64,000 bases of DNA from Elizabethkingia occulta (GTDB taxonomy: Bacteria > Bacteroidota > Bacteroidia > Flavobacteriales > Weeksellaceae): positions 434,001 to 498,000 of the forward strand of contig NZ_MAHX01000016.1 in the NCBI RefSeq assembly GCF_002023715.1, written 5' to 3'. The notes beneath the pieces are model-generated. The model did not search any database, was not told the DNA's origin, and saw only the letters and a program-made list of their open reading frames with translations. Below are positions 8,637-16,731 of this stretch, in pieces (within the stretch, counting starts at the first letter, position 1; each line of letters starts with the position of its first letter). Made by a program: the position numbers and the translations under genes.

Positions 8637-10229
8637 ATGGCAGATTGTCGTTTTAATATTGATTTCAGGGACATACCAAGCATTCCTGAAATGTTGAAGG
8701 ATTACCTGGATGGTAATCTTTCGGCCTACCACGGATTACAATTCAGTAAAGATAATGCCTTAGTACAGGCAAATAAAAAATCCAGAAACTATCCTACCGG
8801 GCACAGAGAAGTTCTTACAGAGGTTCTGACGAAGCAGATGCGAAATATAGCTATTAGCGCCAAGCAGATGCAGAATATTGAGCTATTGCGTAAGGAGAAT
8901 ACTTTTACTGTAACTACGGGACACCAGCTAAACTTATTTACCGGGCCGGTATTTTTTATCTATAAAATTCTTCAGACTATAAAAACCGCCAAATACCTGA
9001 ATGAGAATAATGAAGGAAAAAACTTCGTTCCGGTATTCTGGATGGCAACAGAAGATCATGATTTTGATGAAATTAACCATTTTAAAACAGAAGGTAATTT
9101 CTATCAGATTCAGGAAAAATCAGGTGGGGCAGTAGGGCGGATTAAGTCTTCTGATCTTTCTTTCCTGGATGTTTTTGAAAAAGAATTTAAAGATTTCACA
9201 TACGGAACCGAATTAGTCCGCTGGGCAAAGGAGGCATATCAGGAAGGGAGATCGCTAACCCTTGCGACAAGAATTTTGGTTAACAGAATTTTTGGAGATT
9301 CAGGATTGCTTATCCTTAATGGAGATGATAAGAAACTAAAAGCATTGGCGGCTCCGGTTTTCAGAAAAGAACTGCTGGAAAATAGTCTTTATGAGAATTC
9401 TAAAGAAACTGTTGATGTTCTGATCAATAAATATGGTAAGGTTCAGGTTAATCCAAGAGAAATAAACCTTTTCTACCTTAGAGATGAGTCCAGAGACAGA
9501 ATTGAAAAGGTAGGCGAATCCTATCATGTTGTCGATACAGATATTAGTTTTAGTGAAGAAGAAATATTAGCAGAACTGAATACTAATCCTCAGCGGTTTA
9601 GTCCAAATGCAGTTCTGAGACCAGCATATCAGGAAACTGTTTTGCCTAATATTATTTATATAGGTGGGAATGCAGAGATTATGTACTGGCTGGAACTTAA
9701 AAAATTCTTTGAAGCAATAGATGTAGAATTTCCAATTTTAGTACCCAGAAATTCACTGGCTTTTATCACAGAGAAGACACTTCGTAAGATCCGGAAACTG
9801 GACTTATGTGTAGAGAATTTCTTTGGAAATTATCAGGAAGTTGTTCACAACAAACTGCTCGAAAAAACATCTCTGCAGCCATTGCTGCAAGAAAAAGAAG
9901 AAAATATTAAATCTATGTTCAGCGAGCTGAAAAAGCAAGCTGAAATAACCGATAAAACATTTGGTAACCTTGTAGCAGCAGAAGAAGTCCGTCAGCTTAA
10001 ATCTTTTGAAAGAATGCATAAAAGATTGCTTCGTGCAGAAAAAATTGTGCAGGCAGATCTCTATCAGCGCTACAACCAGTTATATGAAGTAGTAAACCCT
10101 GCCGGAGTATGGCAGGAACGTAAAATTAATTTTAGTAACTTCTACGCTGAAAATGGACGCAACTGGCTCAATACTTGTTACGAGAATATCGAAGTTGCCC
10201 GCCCTGAATTAACAGTGGTGGTTTTATAA
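8637..10229 (+). CDS. bshC: BshC, bacillithiol synthesis cysteine-adding enzyme
   Basis: The 530-residue protein matches the BshC family along its length. Recognisable stretches are TVTTGHQLNLFTGPVFFIYK near residue 100, FWMATEDHDFDEINHF near residue 140 and LRPAYQETVLPNIIYIGG near residue 330, with a long coiled-coil insertion (about residues 400-480). BshC is assigned the final step of bacillithiol synthesis, joining cysteine to glucosaminyl-malate. Bacillithiol is the main low-molecular-weight thiol of Bacillota and many Bacteroidota. The bshA and bshB genes are not in this window. The length equals that of other family members. Confidence 0.95.
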   Translation: MADCRFNIDFRDIPSIPEMLKDYLDGNLSAYHGLQFSKDNALVQANKKSRNYPTGHREVLTEVLTKQMRNIAISAKQMQNIELLRKENTFTVTTGHQLNLFTGPVFFIYKILQTIKTAKYLNENNEGKNFVPVFWMATEDHDFDEINHFKTEGNFYQIQEKSGGAVGRIKSSDLSFLDVFEKEFKDFTYGTELVRWAKEAYQEGRSLTLATRILVNRIFGDSGLLILNGDDKKLKALAAPVFRKELLENSLYENSKETVDVLINKYGKVQVNPREINLFYLRDESRDRIEKVGESYHVVDTDISFSEEEILAELNTNPQRFSPNAVLRPAYQETVLPNIIYIGGNAEIMYWLELKKFFEAIDVEFPILVPRNSLAFITEKTLRKIRKLDLCVENFFGNYQEVVHNKLLEKTSLQPLLQEKEENIKSMFSELKKQAEITDKTFGNLVAAEEVRQLKSFERMHKRLLRAEKIVQADLYQRYNQLYEVVNPAGVWQERKINFSNFYAENGRNWLNTCYENIEVARPELTVVVL

Positions 10230-10242
10230 AAACAAAAAAGTT

Positions 10243-10250
10243 TATTTTTG
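10243..10250 (+). promoter_or_regulatory. TATTTTTG -7 box before the LysM gene
   Basis: TATTTTTG matches TAnnTTTG and lies 18 bases before the LysM start codon. No good -33 box is seen, so this is a partial match only. Confidence 0.35.
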
Positions 10251-10267
10251 CATAATAATATACGCTA

Positions 10268-12169
10268 ATGAAGAAATTATTTATATCAGCATTATCTGTT
10301 TTTTGGCTTTCTGCGTCTGCACAAAAGACACATACAGTAATAGCTAAAGATAATCCGTATAGCATTTCCAAAAAATATGGTCTTACGCTGGATCAGTTCT
10401 ATGCACTGAATCCGGATATAAAAAACAAAACTTTGGATATTGGAGATATTGTGGTGATATCCAAAGCAGGAAAAAATGTTACTGAAACAGTAACAACCAA
10501 AACAACTACAGGACAGATAGCTGTAAAACAAGGGCAATCCTTGTATGCTATTTCAAGAGATTATCATGTTTCATTAGCAGATATTAAAAAACTGAATCCT
10601 GAATTAGGGGAAGGCCTGCAAATCGGACAGAAGATTAATCTGCCTGCTGCAAATATTAAGAAATATGGTGCTGCTGAAGTTACTGCTGAGCCTGTAGTTC
10701 AGGAGAAAAAGCACGAAGAAAAACCTTTAGTAACATCTGCTAAATCAGAAAATTATCTGGTACAGCCAAAAGATACTTATTATAAGATTACCAAGAAATT
10801 CAATATTTCTCAGAAAGATTTATTCCGTATGAATCCTGGGTTGGAAGAAAAAGGACTTCAGCCCGGAGTGCCAATTGTTGTAGGAAGTGGAAGTGTTGCA
10901 GCTGAAGCTATAAAACCTGAAGAAAAACCAAAGGTTTCAAAAATAGATGACACTTCTGTAGAACAACCTAAACGTGAAACTATAAAAACTGAGGCTGCTG
11001 CAGACGATATTACTTATACCGTTCAGCCGGGAGATACTATTTTTGGTATTCTGAATAAATTCGGTGTAAGTCTGGATCAGTTAATAGAACTGAATCCTCA
11101 GCTTTCAAACGGATTAAAAGCCGGAATGGTTCTTAAAATTAAAAAATCTAGCGATAGCTCATTTATCAAATCTTCAGGTGATGCACTGAACGTTGTTCTG
11201 TTGTTGCCGTTCGGATTCGATACCAATGATGCGAAATACAGAACTGCTGCATTAGACTTTTTAACAGGTGCTAAACTGGCAATCCAGAGAAATGTAGCGA
11301 AAGGACAAAAGTTAAATATTAATGTTATTGACGAGGGGAGCGAATCTTCATTCCAGAAAGCATTAACTTCCATTAATAAGGACAATACTGATCTTATTGT
11401 AGGACCATTCTTCAAGTCTGATGTTGTAGAGCTTATGTCTTATGTTTCTTCAAAGAAAATCCCGGTAATATCTCCTTTTGCCAATTCTAAGGATTTGTAC
11501 AAATATGGTAACCTTATCATTATAGAAACAGATGCTTCTATCTATGCAGAGAGAATTGCTAAAGAAGTTTCAGACTCTTATAACGGAGAGAAAATATACA
11601 TTGTAGGAGATGCTTATGCTGAAGATATTCGCACAAGATTAGAAAAGTCTCTTAAAAAACCAAACATCAATATTGTAACCAGTCCTAATGATATTCAGGT
11701 TGATAAGAACATGATGACGGGGCAGTCTGCTCCAGTAATTGCAGTTCTGGCATCGGATAGCGAGGCTACAAAATCTTCTTTTACCAATAGAATGGTTTCT
11801 TTAGGTAAAGAAGTTTCAGGAGTAAAGGCATTCAGTATGTTCTACTCTAATGACTTTGATAAAAAAGAAGCAGACCTGGGGAAAGTAAACATGGTTTACA
11901 TTATGGACAGAAAGATTAATACTGACGGTAACTTCGAAAAAGAAGTATTGGCTCAGTATAATGCGAAGTTCTGTAAGTCCCCGTCTAAATATGCGGTTGT
12001 AGGATTTGATGTAATGAATGATGCGCTTTCCAGAGAAAATTCCAAAGGAGAAATTTTCAGACAAATGGGCAAAAGTCAGACACATTTGGCAACCAAATTT
12101 GAATACGAAAAAACAAAAGAAGGTGCTTATGTTAATAAAGGGTATCGTGTAATACGACTGAATCCTTAA
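10268..12169 (+). CDS. LysM-repeat protein with periplasmic-binding-protein-like domain
   Basis: The 633-residue protein has a signal peptide (MKKLFISALSVFWLSASAQ). Four LysM repeats follow at roughly residues 20-63, 80-125, 159-205 and 246-290. Each carries the YxIxKKFxxxxxxLxxLNP pattern that binds the N-acetylglucosamine backbone of peptidoglycan. From about residue 303 to the end the sequence looks like the Leu/Ile/Val-binding-protein fold (VVLLLPFG, LIVGPFFKSDVVELMS, KIPVISPFANS), as in Bacteroidota proteins often named after ABC substrate-binding proteins. No transport genes lie beside it, so it is more likely a cell-wall-bound sensor or scaffold. That role is an inference. Confidence 0.85.
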   Translation: MKKLFISALSVFWLSASAQKTHTVIAKDNPYSISKKYGLTLDQFYALNPDIKNKTLDIGDIVVISKAGKNVTETVTTKTTTGQIAVKQGQSLYAISRDYHVSLADIKKLNPELGEGLQIGQKINLPAANIKKYGAAEVTAEPVVQEKKHEEKPLVTSAKSENYLVQPKDTYYKITKKFNISQKDLFRMNPGLEEKGLQPGVPIVVGSGSVAAEAIKPEEKPKVSKIDDTSVEQPKRETIKTEAAADDITYTVQPGDTIFGILNKFGVSLDQLIELNPQLSNGLKAGMVLKIKKSSDSSFIKSSGDALNVVLLLPFGFDTNDAKYRTAALDFLTGAKLAIQRNVAKGQKLNINVIDEGSESSFQKALTSINKDNTDLIVGPFFKSDVVELMSYVSSKKIPVISPFANSKDLYKYGNLIIIETDASIYAERIAKEVSDSYNGEKIYIVGDAYAEDIRTRLEKSLKKPNINIVTSPNDIQVDKNMMTGQSAPVIAVLASDSEATKSSFTNRMVSLGKEVSGVKAFSMFYSNDFDKKEADLGKVNMVYIMDRKINTDGNFEKEVLAQYNAKFCKSPSKYAVVGFDVMNDALSRENSKGEIFRQMGKSQTHLATKFEYEKTKEGAYVNKGYRVIRLNP

Positions 12170-12229
12170 TTAGAAGTTACCATACTACTAAATTTTAAGT
12201 AGGTTTTACAAACAAAATAATTTAAACGA

Positions 12230-13105
12230 ATGAAAGCATTAGTATTTCCTGGACAAGGTTCACAGTTTGTTGGAATGGGATTGGACCTTTACGATAGCCG
12301 TAAGGAAATTAAAGATTTAATGGAATCGGCTAACGATATTCTGGGATTTGATATTCTTTCCACAATGTTCAAAGGAACAGATGAGGACCTGAAAAAAACT
12401 AAAGTAACACAACCTGCTATCTTTATTCACTCTGTTGCAGCAGTTAAGGCTGTGGATGCACTTGGAGCTCAGATGGTTGCAGGACATTCTTTAGGAGAGT
12501 TTTCAGCTTTAGTGGCAAATGGAGTTCTTTCTTTTGAAGACGGATTACGTCTGGTTTCAAAAAGAGCTTTGGCAATGCAGGCTGCTTGTGATGCTAATCC
12601 ATCATCTATGGCTGCAATTTTAGGTCTTGACGATGACAAAGTTGAAGAGATTTGTGCTTCTGTAGAAGGGATCGTTGTTCCGGCTAATTATAACTGCCCG
12701 GGACAATTGGTAATTTCCGGAGAAACTCAGGCTGTTGAGGAAGCTATGGCCAAGCTAAAAGAAGCTGGCGCCAAAAGAGCATTATTATTACCAGTAAATG
12801 GAGCTTTCCATTCTCCTTTAATGCAACCAGCTCAGGAAGAATTGGCAGAAGCTATTAATACTACAAAATTCAACAAGCCTATTATTCCGGTATATCAGAA
12901 TATTACAACTACAGCGGTTTCTGACCCTGAAGAGATTAAACAAAATCTTATCAAACAACTTACAGGGCCAGTAAAATGGACACAGTCTGTAAGAAATATG
13001 ATAAAAGACGGAGCTACTAACTTTGTTGAGGTTGGACCAGGTAAAACCCTACAAGGGCTGATAAAAAAAATAGATTCGGCAGTCGAAACATCTTCTGCAT
13101 TTTAA
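12230..13105 (+). CDS. fabD: Malonyl-CoA:ACP transacylase FabD
   Basis: The 291-residue protein shows all active-site motifs of malonyl-CoA:ACP transacylases. They are GQGSQ at residues 8-12, the nucleophile Ser87 in GHSLGE, an arginine at 112 in KRALAMQ that would bind the malonyl carboxylate, and His194 in NGAFHSPLM. It transfers malonyl groups to acyl carrier protein for fatty-acid elongation in the cytoplasm. Other fab genes are not adjacent. A strong terminator follows at 13121-13150. Confidence 0.97.
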   Translation: MKALVFPGQGSQFVGMGLDLYDSRKEIKDLMESANDILGFDILSTMFKGTDEDLKKTKVTQPAIFIHSVAAVKAVDALGAQMVAGHSLGEFSALVANGVLSFEDGLRLVSKRALAMQAACDANPSSMAAILGLDDDKVEEICASVEGIVVPANYNCPGQLVISGETQAVEEAMAKLKEAGAKRALLLPVNGAFHSPLMQPAQEELAEAINTTKFNKPIIPVYQNITTTAVSDPEEIKQNLIKQLTGPVKWTQSVRNMIKDGATNFVEVGPGKTLQGLIKKIDSAVETSSAF

Positions 13106-13120
13106 TCAAATAAAAATAAA

Positions 13121-13150
13121 GAGACACAAAGAAATTTGTGTCTCTTCTTT
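13121..13150 (+). terminator. Intrinsic terminator after fabD
   Basis: Ten-base arms GAGACACAAA and TTTGTGTCTC enclose a GAAA tetraloop and are followed by TTCTTT. The hairpin ends 11 bases before the start of the GHMP kinase gene, so little room is left for a promoter between them. Confidence 0.85.
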
Positions 13151-13161
13151 AATTACCCATT

Positions 13162-14073
13162 TTGGATAAACAATATTTTTTCTCTCACGGCAAATTATTA
13201 CTGACATCCGAGTATTTTGTACTGGACGGAGCAAAGGCTCTGGCTATTCCGACCAAATTAGGACAGGATCTTTCAGCTGAAATAATCACTGATCATAAAT
13301 CGCAAATCCATTGGGAAACGTACCGGGAAGGACAGTTATGGTTAAAAACATGTATAGATTACAATAATCTTAGCATTTTGGAAACCAATATAGAATCGGC
13401 TTCAGATTTTATTCTTAAAATTTTTAAAACACTTAAAGACTTAGATTCTGTAAAATTAGCCGGTGATGATTCTTATAAGTTGATATCTAATGTGCAGTTT
13501 CCCGAGAACTTTGGATTGGGGAGTAGTTCTACCCTTATCAATAATGTTGCGAAATGGGGAGATGTAGATGCATTTGCTCTGAATGATATTGCTTTGGGAG
13601 GAAGTGGTTATGATATTGCAGTAGCGAAAGCCGGGGCTCCAATTATTTATACCCGGAATGGTGGAAATAAAACTATTGAAACTGTAAATTATTCACCAAG
13701 CTTCAAAGACCAGCTTTTATTTGTTCACCTGAACAAAAAACAAGACTCCCGTGAAGGAATTACGATGTACAGGCAAATGGAAAAATCACAAGATCTAATC
13801 TGTTATTTTTCAAAACTTACAGAAGAAATTTTGAAAAGTGATAATTTAGAAAAATTTTCACTTATAGTGGAGGAACACGAAAAAACTATGAGTAATTTTC
13901 TTAAAATACCCACAGTTAAAGAAAAATATTTTGAAAACGCCCCTTCGTTCTTCAAAAGTTTGGGTGCATGGGGTGGAGATTTCATTTTGACCTCAAAATT
14001 CCGTGATTATAAAAGCTATTTTCTGCATAATGGATTCCCGAATTTTTTCTCTTATGAAGAATTAATTTACTGA
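13162..14073 (+). CDS. GYDIA-family GHMP kinase
   Basis: The 303-residue protein begins at a TTG. The frame upstream is closed by a TAA at 13150, and no ATG precedes the conserved start KQYFFSHGKLLLTSEYFVLDG. The GHMP ATP-binding motif is PENFGLGSSS at residues 114-123. The family-naming GSGYDIA lies at 148-153. The C-terminal GAWGGDF segment is also a GHMP feature. This Bacteroidota-restricted family is related to mevalonate and phosphomevalonate kinases, and its substrate is not established. It could act in isoprenoid synthesis, but no other mevalonate gene is present here. Confidence 0.85.
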   Translation: MDKQYFFSHGKLLLTSEYFVLDGAKALAIPTKLGQDLSAEIITDHKSQIHWETYREGQLWLKTCIDYNNLSILETNIESASDFILKIFKTLKDLDSVKLAGDDSYKLISNVQFPENFGLGSSSTLINNVAKWGDVDAFALNDIALGGSGYDIAVAKAGAPIIYTRNGGNKTIETVNYSPSFKDQLLFVHLNKKQDSREGITMYRQMEKSQDLICYFSKLTEEILKSDNLEKFSLIVEEHEKTMSNFLKIPTVKEKYFENAPSFFKSLGAWGGDFILTSKFRDYKSYFLHNGFPNFFSYEELIY

Positions 14074-14168
14074 TAATCAATTTTATATCAACTTTTTTGT
14101 AAGATGATGAATATCATTGAGGCTACTTGTTAAATTTTATTAACTTTAGCCAATTGAAAAGTAAAGTA

Positions 14169-15752
14169 ATGAGATCATTAGAAAAATTCGGAATTAAAAA
14201 TGACAATGTTAAATGGCAATTGTCTCCAGAAGAACTGGTACAGGAAACTGTTAATCTCAAACAGGGTTTTGTTGCAAAATCTGGCGCTTTAGCAATTAAC
14301 ACAGGAGAATTTACAGGACGTTCTCCTAAAGACAGATTCATCGTAAAAGATGAAGTTACTGCAGACAGAGTATGGTGGGATGGAAAAGTAAACCTTCCTT
14401 TTGACAGTGAAAAATTTGATGCATTATATGACAGAGTAGCAGATTATGCTTCCGAGATTCCTTTATATGCAAGAGAAGCGTTTGCTGTTGCAGATAAGCG
14501 CTACCAGGTAAAAATTACTGCAGTTACCGAATTTCCTTGGTCTAATCAGTTTGTATACAATATGTTTATCCGCCCTACAGTAGATGAACTTGAATCTTTT
14601 GGTGAAACTGATTGGTTGATTCTTTGTATACCAAGTTTTAAAGCAGATCCGGAGAGAGATGGAACAAGACAACATAATTTCTCTATCCTTAATTTTAAGA
14701 GAAAAATTGCCTTAATTGGTGGTTCAGCCTATACCGGTGAAATGAAAAAAGGTATTTTCTCTGCACTTAACTTTACACTTCCGGTTCAACAGAATGTATT
14801 GCCTATGCACTGTTCAGCTAATGCAGGAGCAGATGGGGAAACAGCTATTTTCTTCGGTCTGTCAGGTACTGGTAAAACAACCCTTTCAGCAGATCCGAAC
14901 AGAAAACTAATCGGTGATGATGAGCATGGATGGACTCCGGATAATACTGTATTCAATATTGAAGGCGGATGTTATGCTAAAGCTATTGATCTTTCTGCAG
15001 AAAAAGAACCAGATATCTATGGTGCAATAAAGCCAGGTGCTATTCTTGAAAATATATTTTTTGATGAGAATGGTGAGGCAGATTATACAAACGACAGCAT
15101 TACGCCTAATACACGTGTAAGCTATCCAATTGATTTTATTAACAATATTCAGGTTCCTTCTATTGGAAAGAATCCTAAAAATATTTTCTTCCTCACATTT
15201 GATGCATTTGGTGTATTGCCTCCAATCTCCAGACTTACTCCGGAGCAGGCAGCATATCACTTTATTTCAGGATATACTTCCAAAGTTGCAGGTACTGAGG
15301 TTGGTGTAACAGAACCACAAACAACATTCTCTGTTTGTTTTGGTGCTGCGTTTATGCCTCTTCACCCAACTGAGTATGGGAAAATGTTATCTGAAAAAAT
15401 AAAAAGTGCAGATGCAAAAGTATGGTTGGTAAATACTGGTTTCAACGGTAAGATGAAGCGTATGAGCCTTAAAGATACAAGAGCTCTTATCTCTGCTGCA
15501 TTAGATGGTAAATTAAATGATGTTGATTACAAAGAAAGTCCTATCTTTAAGGTACAGATTCCTGTATCATGTGAAGGTGTTTCCGACGAGTCTATGTTAC
15601 TACCGGAAAACAGCTGGGATTCTTACGATGCTTATATTGAGAAAGCAAGATCTTTGGCATCAGCTTTCCATAAAAACTTCGAAAGATTCGATGACATTAA
15701 AGATGAAAGCATCTTAGCAGGAGCTCCAAGAAAAGAAGCAGAAGTGATTTAA
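14169..15752 (+). CDS. pckA: Phosphoenolpyruvate carboxykinase (ATP)
   Basis: The 527-residue protein catalyses oxaloacetate + ATP to phosphoenolpyruvate, the first committed step of gluconeogenesis. The kinase-1a loop GLSGTGKTT is at about residues 230-238 and is followed by the metal-binding GDDEHGW. RSPKDRF near residue 51 is the substrate-binding arginine segment. The ATG at 14169 is chosen over an upstream in-frame TTG at 14127 because conserved family sequence (LEKFGI) begins here. The gene stands alone between a terminated gene upstream and its own terminator at 15775-15808. Confidence 0.96.
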   Translation: MRSLEKFGIKNDNVKWQLSPEELVQETVNLKQGFVAKSGALAINTGEFTGRSPKDRFIVKDEVTADRVWWDGKVNLPFDSEKFDALYDRVADYASEIPLYAREAFAVADKRYQVKITAVTEFPWSNQFVYNMFIRPTVDELESFGETDWLILCIPSFKADPERDGTRQHNFSILNFKRKIALIGGSAYTGEMKKGIFSALNFTLPVQQNVLPMHCSANAGADGETAIFFGLSGTGKTTLSADPNRKLIGDDEHGWTPDNTVFNIEGGCYAKAIDLSAEKEPDIYGAIKPGAILENIFFDENGEADYTNDSITPNTRVSYPIDFINNIQVPSIGKNPKNIFFLTFDAFGVLPPISRLTPEQAAYHFISGYTSKVAGTEVGVTEPQTTFSVCFGAAFMPLHPTEYGKMLSEKIKSADAKVWLVNTGFNGKMKRMSLKDTRALISAALDGKLNDVDYKESPIFKVQIPVSCEGVSDESMLLPENSWDSYDAYIEKARSLASAFHKNFERFDDIKDESILAGAPRKEAEVI

Positions 15753-15774
15753 GATAAACTTTTCTTAAGTTAAG

Positions 15775-15808
15775 AATCCTCAGTTAATTTTAACTGAGGA
15801 TTTTTTTT
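15775..15808 (+). terminator. Intrinsic terminator after pckA
   Basis: Twelve-base arms AATCCTCAGTTA and TAACTGAGGATT enclose a four-base loop and are followed by six T's. It separates pckA from the convergent aroQ gene. Confidence 0.9.
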
Positions 15809-15833
15809 GTTTGTATTTGTAAGAGTAATTTTT

Positions 15834-16244
15834 TTAATGGACCAGGTGCAGTAAAGCCAATCTGTATCCCTTCATTCCAAACCCCGAAAGAATTGCATCA
15901 GTATATGTTGCTGTTACCGATTTCTGACGAAATTCCTCACGCTTGTAAATGTTGCTGATATGAACCTCTATTTTCGGTTTACGAATATTCTTCAGGCAAT
16001 CAGCCAAGGCATAAGAGTAGTGGGTGAAGGCTCCAAAATTAACAACAAGAGCATCGAAATCATCTTCTTGTATTTTGTTGATAAGCTCCCCTTCAATATT
16101 TGACTGATAATACAAGATCTCATCCTGAGCAAATTCTTGTCTAAGTTCTTGCAGATAATCCTCCATAGAGGTTGTTCCATATATTTCAGGTTCCCTTGTT
16201 CCCAAAAGATTTAGGTTCGGGCCGTTGACTATTAATATTTTCAT
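15834..16244 (-). CDS. aroQ: Type II 3-dehydroquinate dehydratase
   Basis: The 136-residue protein has the type II dehydroquinase motifs in order. They are GPNLNLLGTREPEIYG with catalytic Tyr22, QSNIEGELI near residue 47, NFGAFTHYS at 69-77 with the substrate-binding histidine, and VHISNIYKREEFR at 94-106. It converts 3-dehydroquinate to 3-dehydroshikimate in the shikimate pathway. The motif usually written NPGAYTHTS reads NFGAFTHYS here, a change shared by many Bacteroidota. It is convergent with pckA and divergent from the riboswitch operon. Confidence 0.96.
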   Translation of the reverse strand: MKILIVNGPNLNLLGTREPEIYGTTSMEDYLQELRQEFAQDEILYYQSNIEGELINKIQEDDFDALVVNFGAFTHYSYALADCLKNIRKPKIEVHISNIYKREEFRQKSVTATYTDAILSGFGMKGYRLALLHLVH

Positions 16245-16504
16245 AGGATAAATTTAGATGTTTTTGCAAAAACAACCAAAATCCAATTTCTATTATGTTT
16301 TAATGATGCCCAAAAGCTAAAATTAACCGTAAATATTGCACTGTATTCGTTTGTTGCTAACGATCGTTTGTTAAACATTTATTTTACATGATATTTATCA
16401 GGCTTCAATTTTATTGAATTTTCCTCATCGCTTTATTTAACAGTATTTTGTGAATTTTTCAATTTCAATTTTGTTAAAAATTCTTAACAAATCTAAAAAC
16501 CTAC

Positions 16505-16535
16505 TTGTTTGATAGATGTTCTATTTATAACTTTG
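16505..16535 (+). promoter_or_regulatory. Promoter in front of the SAM riboswitch
   Basis: TAACTTTG at 16528-16535 matches the -7 consensus TAnnTTTG. A TTG at 16505-16507 sits 20 bases upstream, the spacing of Bacteroidota -33 boxes. The predicted RNA start, around 16541, lies just before the aptamer, which supports the call. The rest of the 16245-16504 stretch is AT-rich, with no gene seen. Confidence 0.65.
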
Positions 16536-16553
16536 TCCCATAATTATAACCAA

Positions 16554-16647
16554 GCTTATAAAGAAAGATAGAGGGAACTGACCCGATGATATCTTGACAA
16601 CCTGCTCGATGCAAGGTGTTACATTCAGCCTTTAAGGAAAGATAAGC
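16554..16647 (+). ncRNA. SAM-I (S-box) riboswitch aptamer
   Basis: The segment keeps the S-box conserved blocks in order: AGAGGGAACTGACCCGATGA, TTGACAACCTGC, GCAAGGTGTTACATTCAGCC and GGAAAGATAAGC. The closing P1 helix is explicit: GCTTAT (16554-16559) pairs with ATAAGC (16642-16647). The class binds S-adenosylmethionine and normally turns off methionine-related genes when SAM is plentiful. Here it precedes a SusC/SusD importer rather than a biosynthetic gene. A terminator hairpin follows 25 bases after P1, so control is probably by transcription termination. Confidence 0.93.
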
Positions 16648-16672
16648 AATAGGTATTTTGTATTTATAAATG

Positions 16673-16707
16673 CCCTTTGCTGTCTATTATGCAAAGGGAA
16701 TTTTTTT
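16673..16707 (+). terminator. Riboswitch expression-platform terminator
   Basis: CCCTTTGC (16673-16680) and GCAAAGGG (16691-16698) form a perfect eight-base stem with a ten-base loop, followed by AA and seven T's. It lies between the SAM aptamer and the SusC start codon. I could not identify a clear anti-terminator pairing by eye. Confidence 0.85.
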
Positions 16708-16731
16708 GATAGATAATTAAAAAATATTAAT

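Noticed and set aside
14127-14168. Upstream extension of pckA from a TTG
   Set aside because: The 14 extra residues are not part of the conserved enzyme, and an ATG follows directly before conserved sequence.
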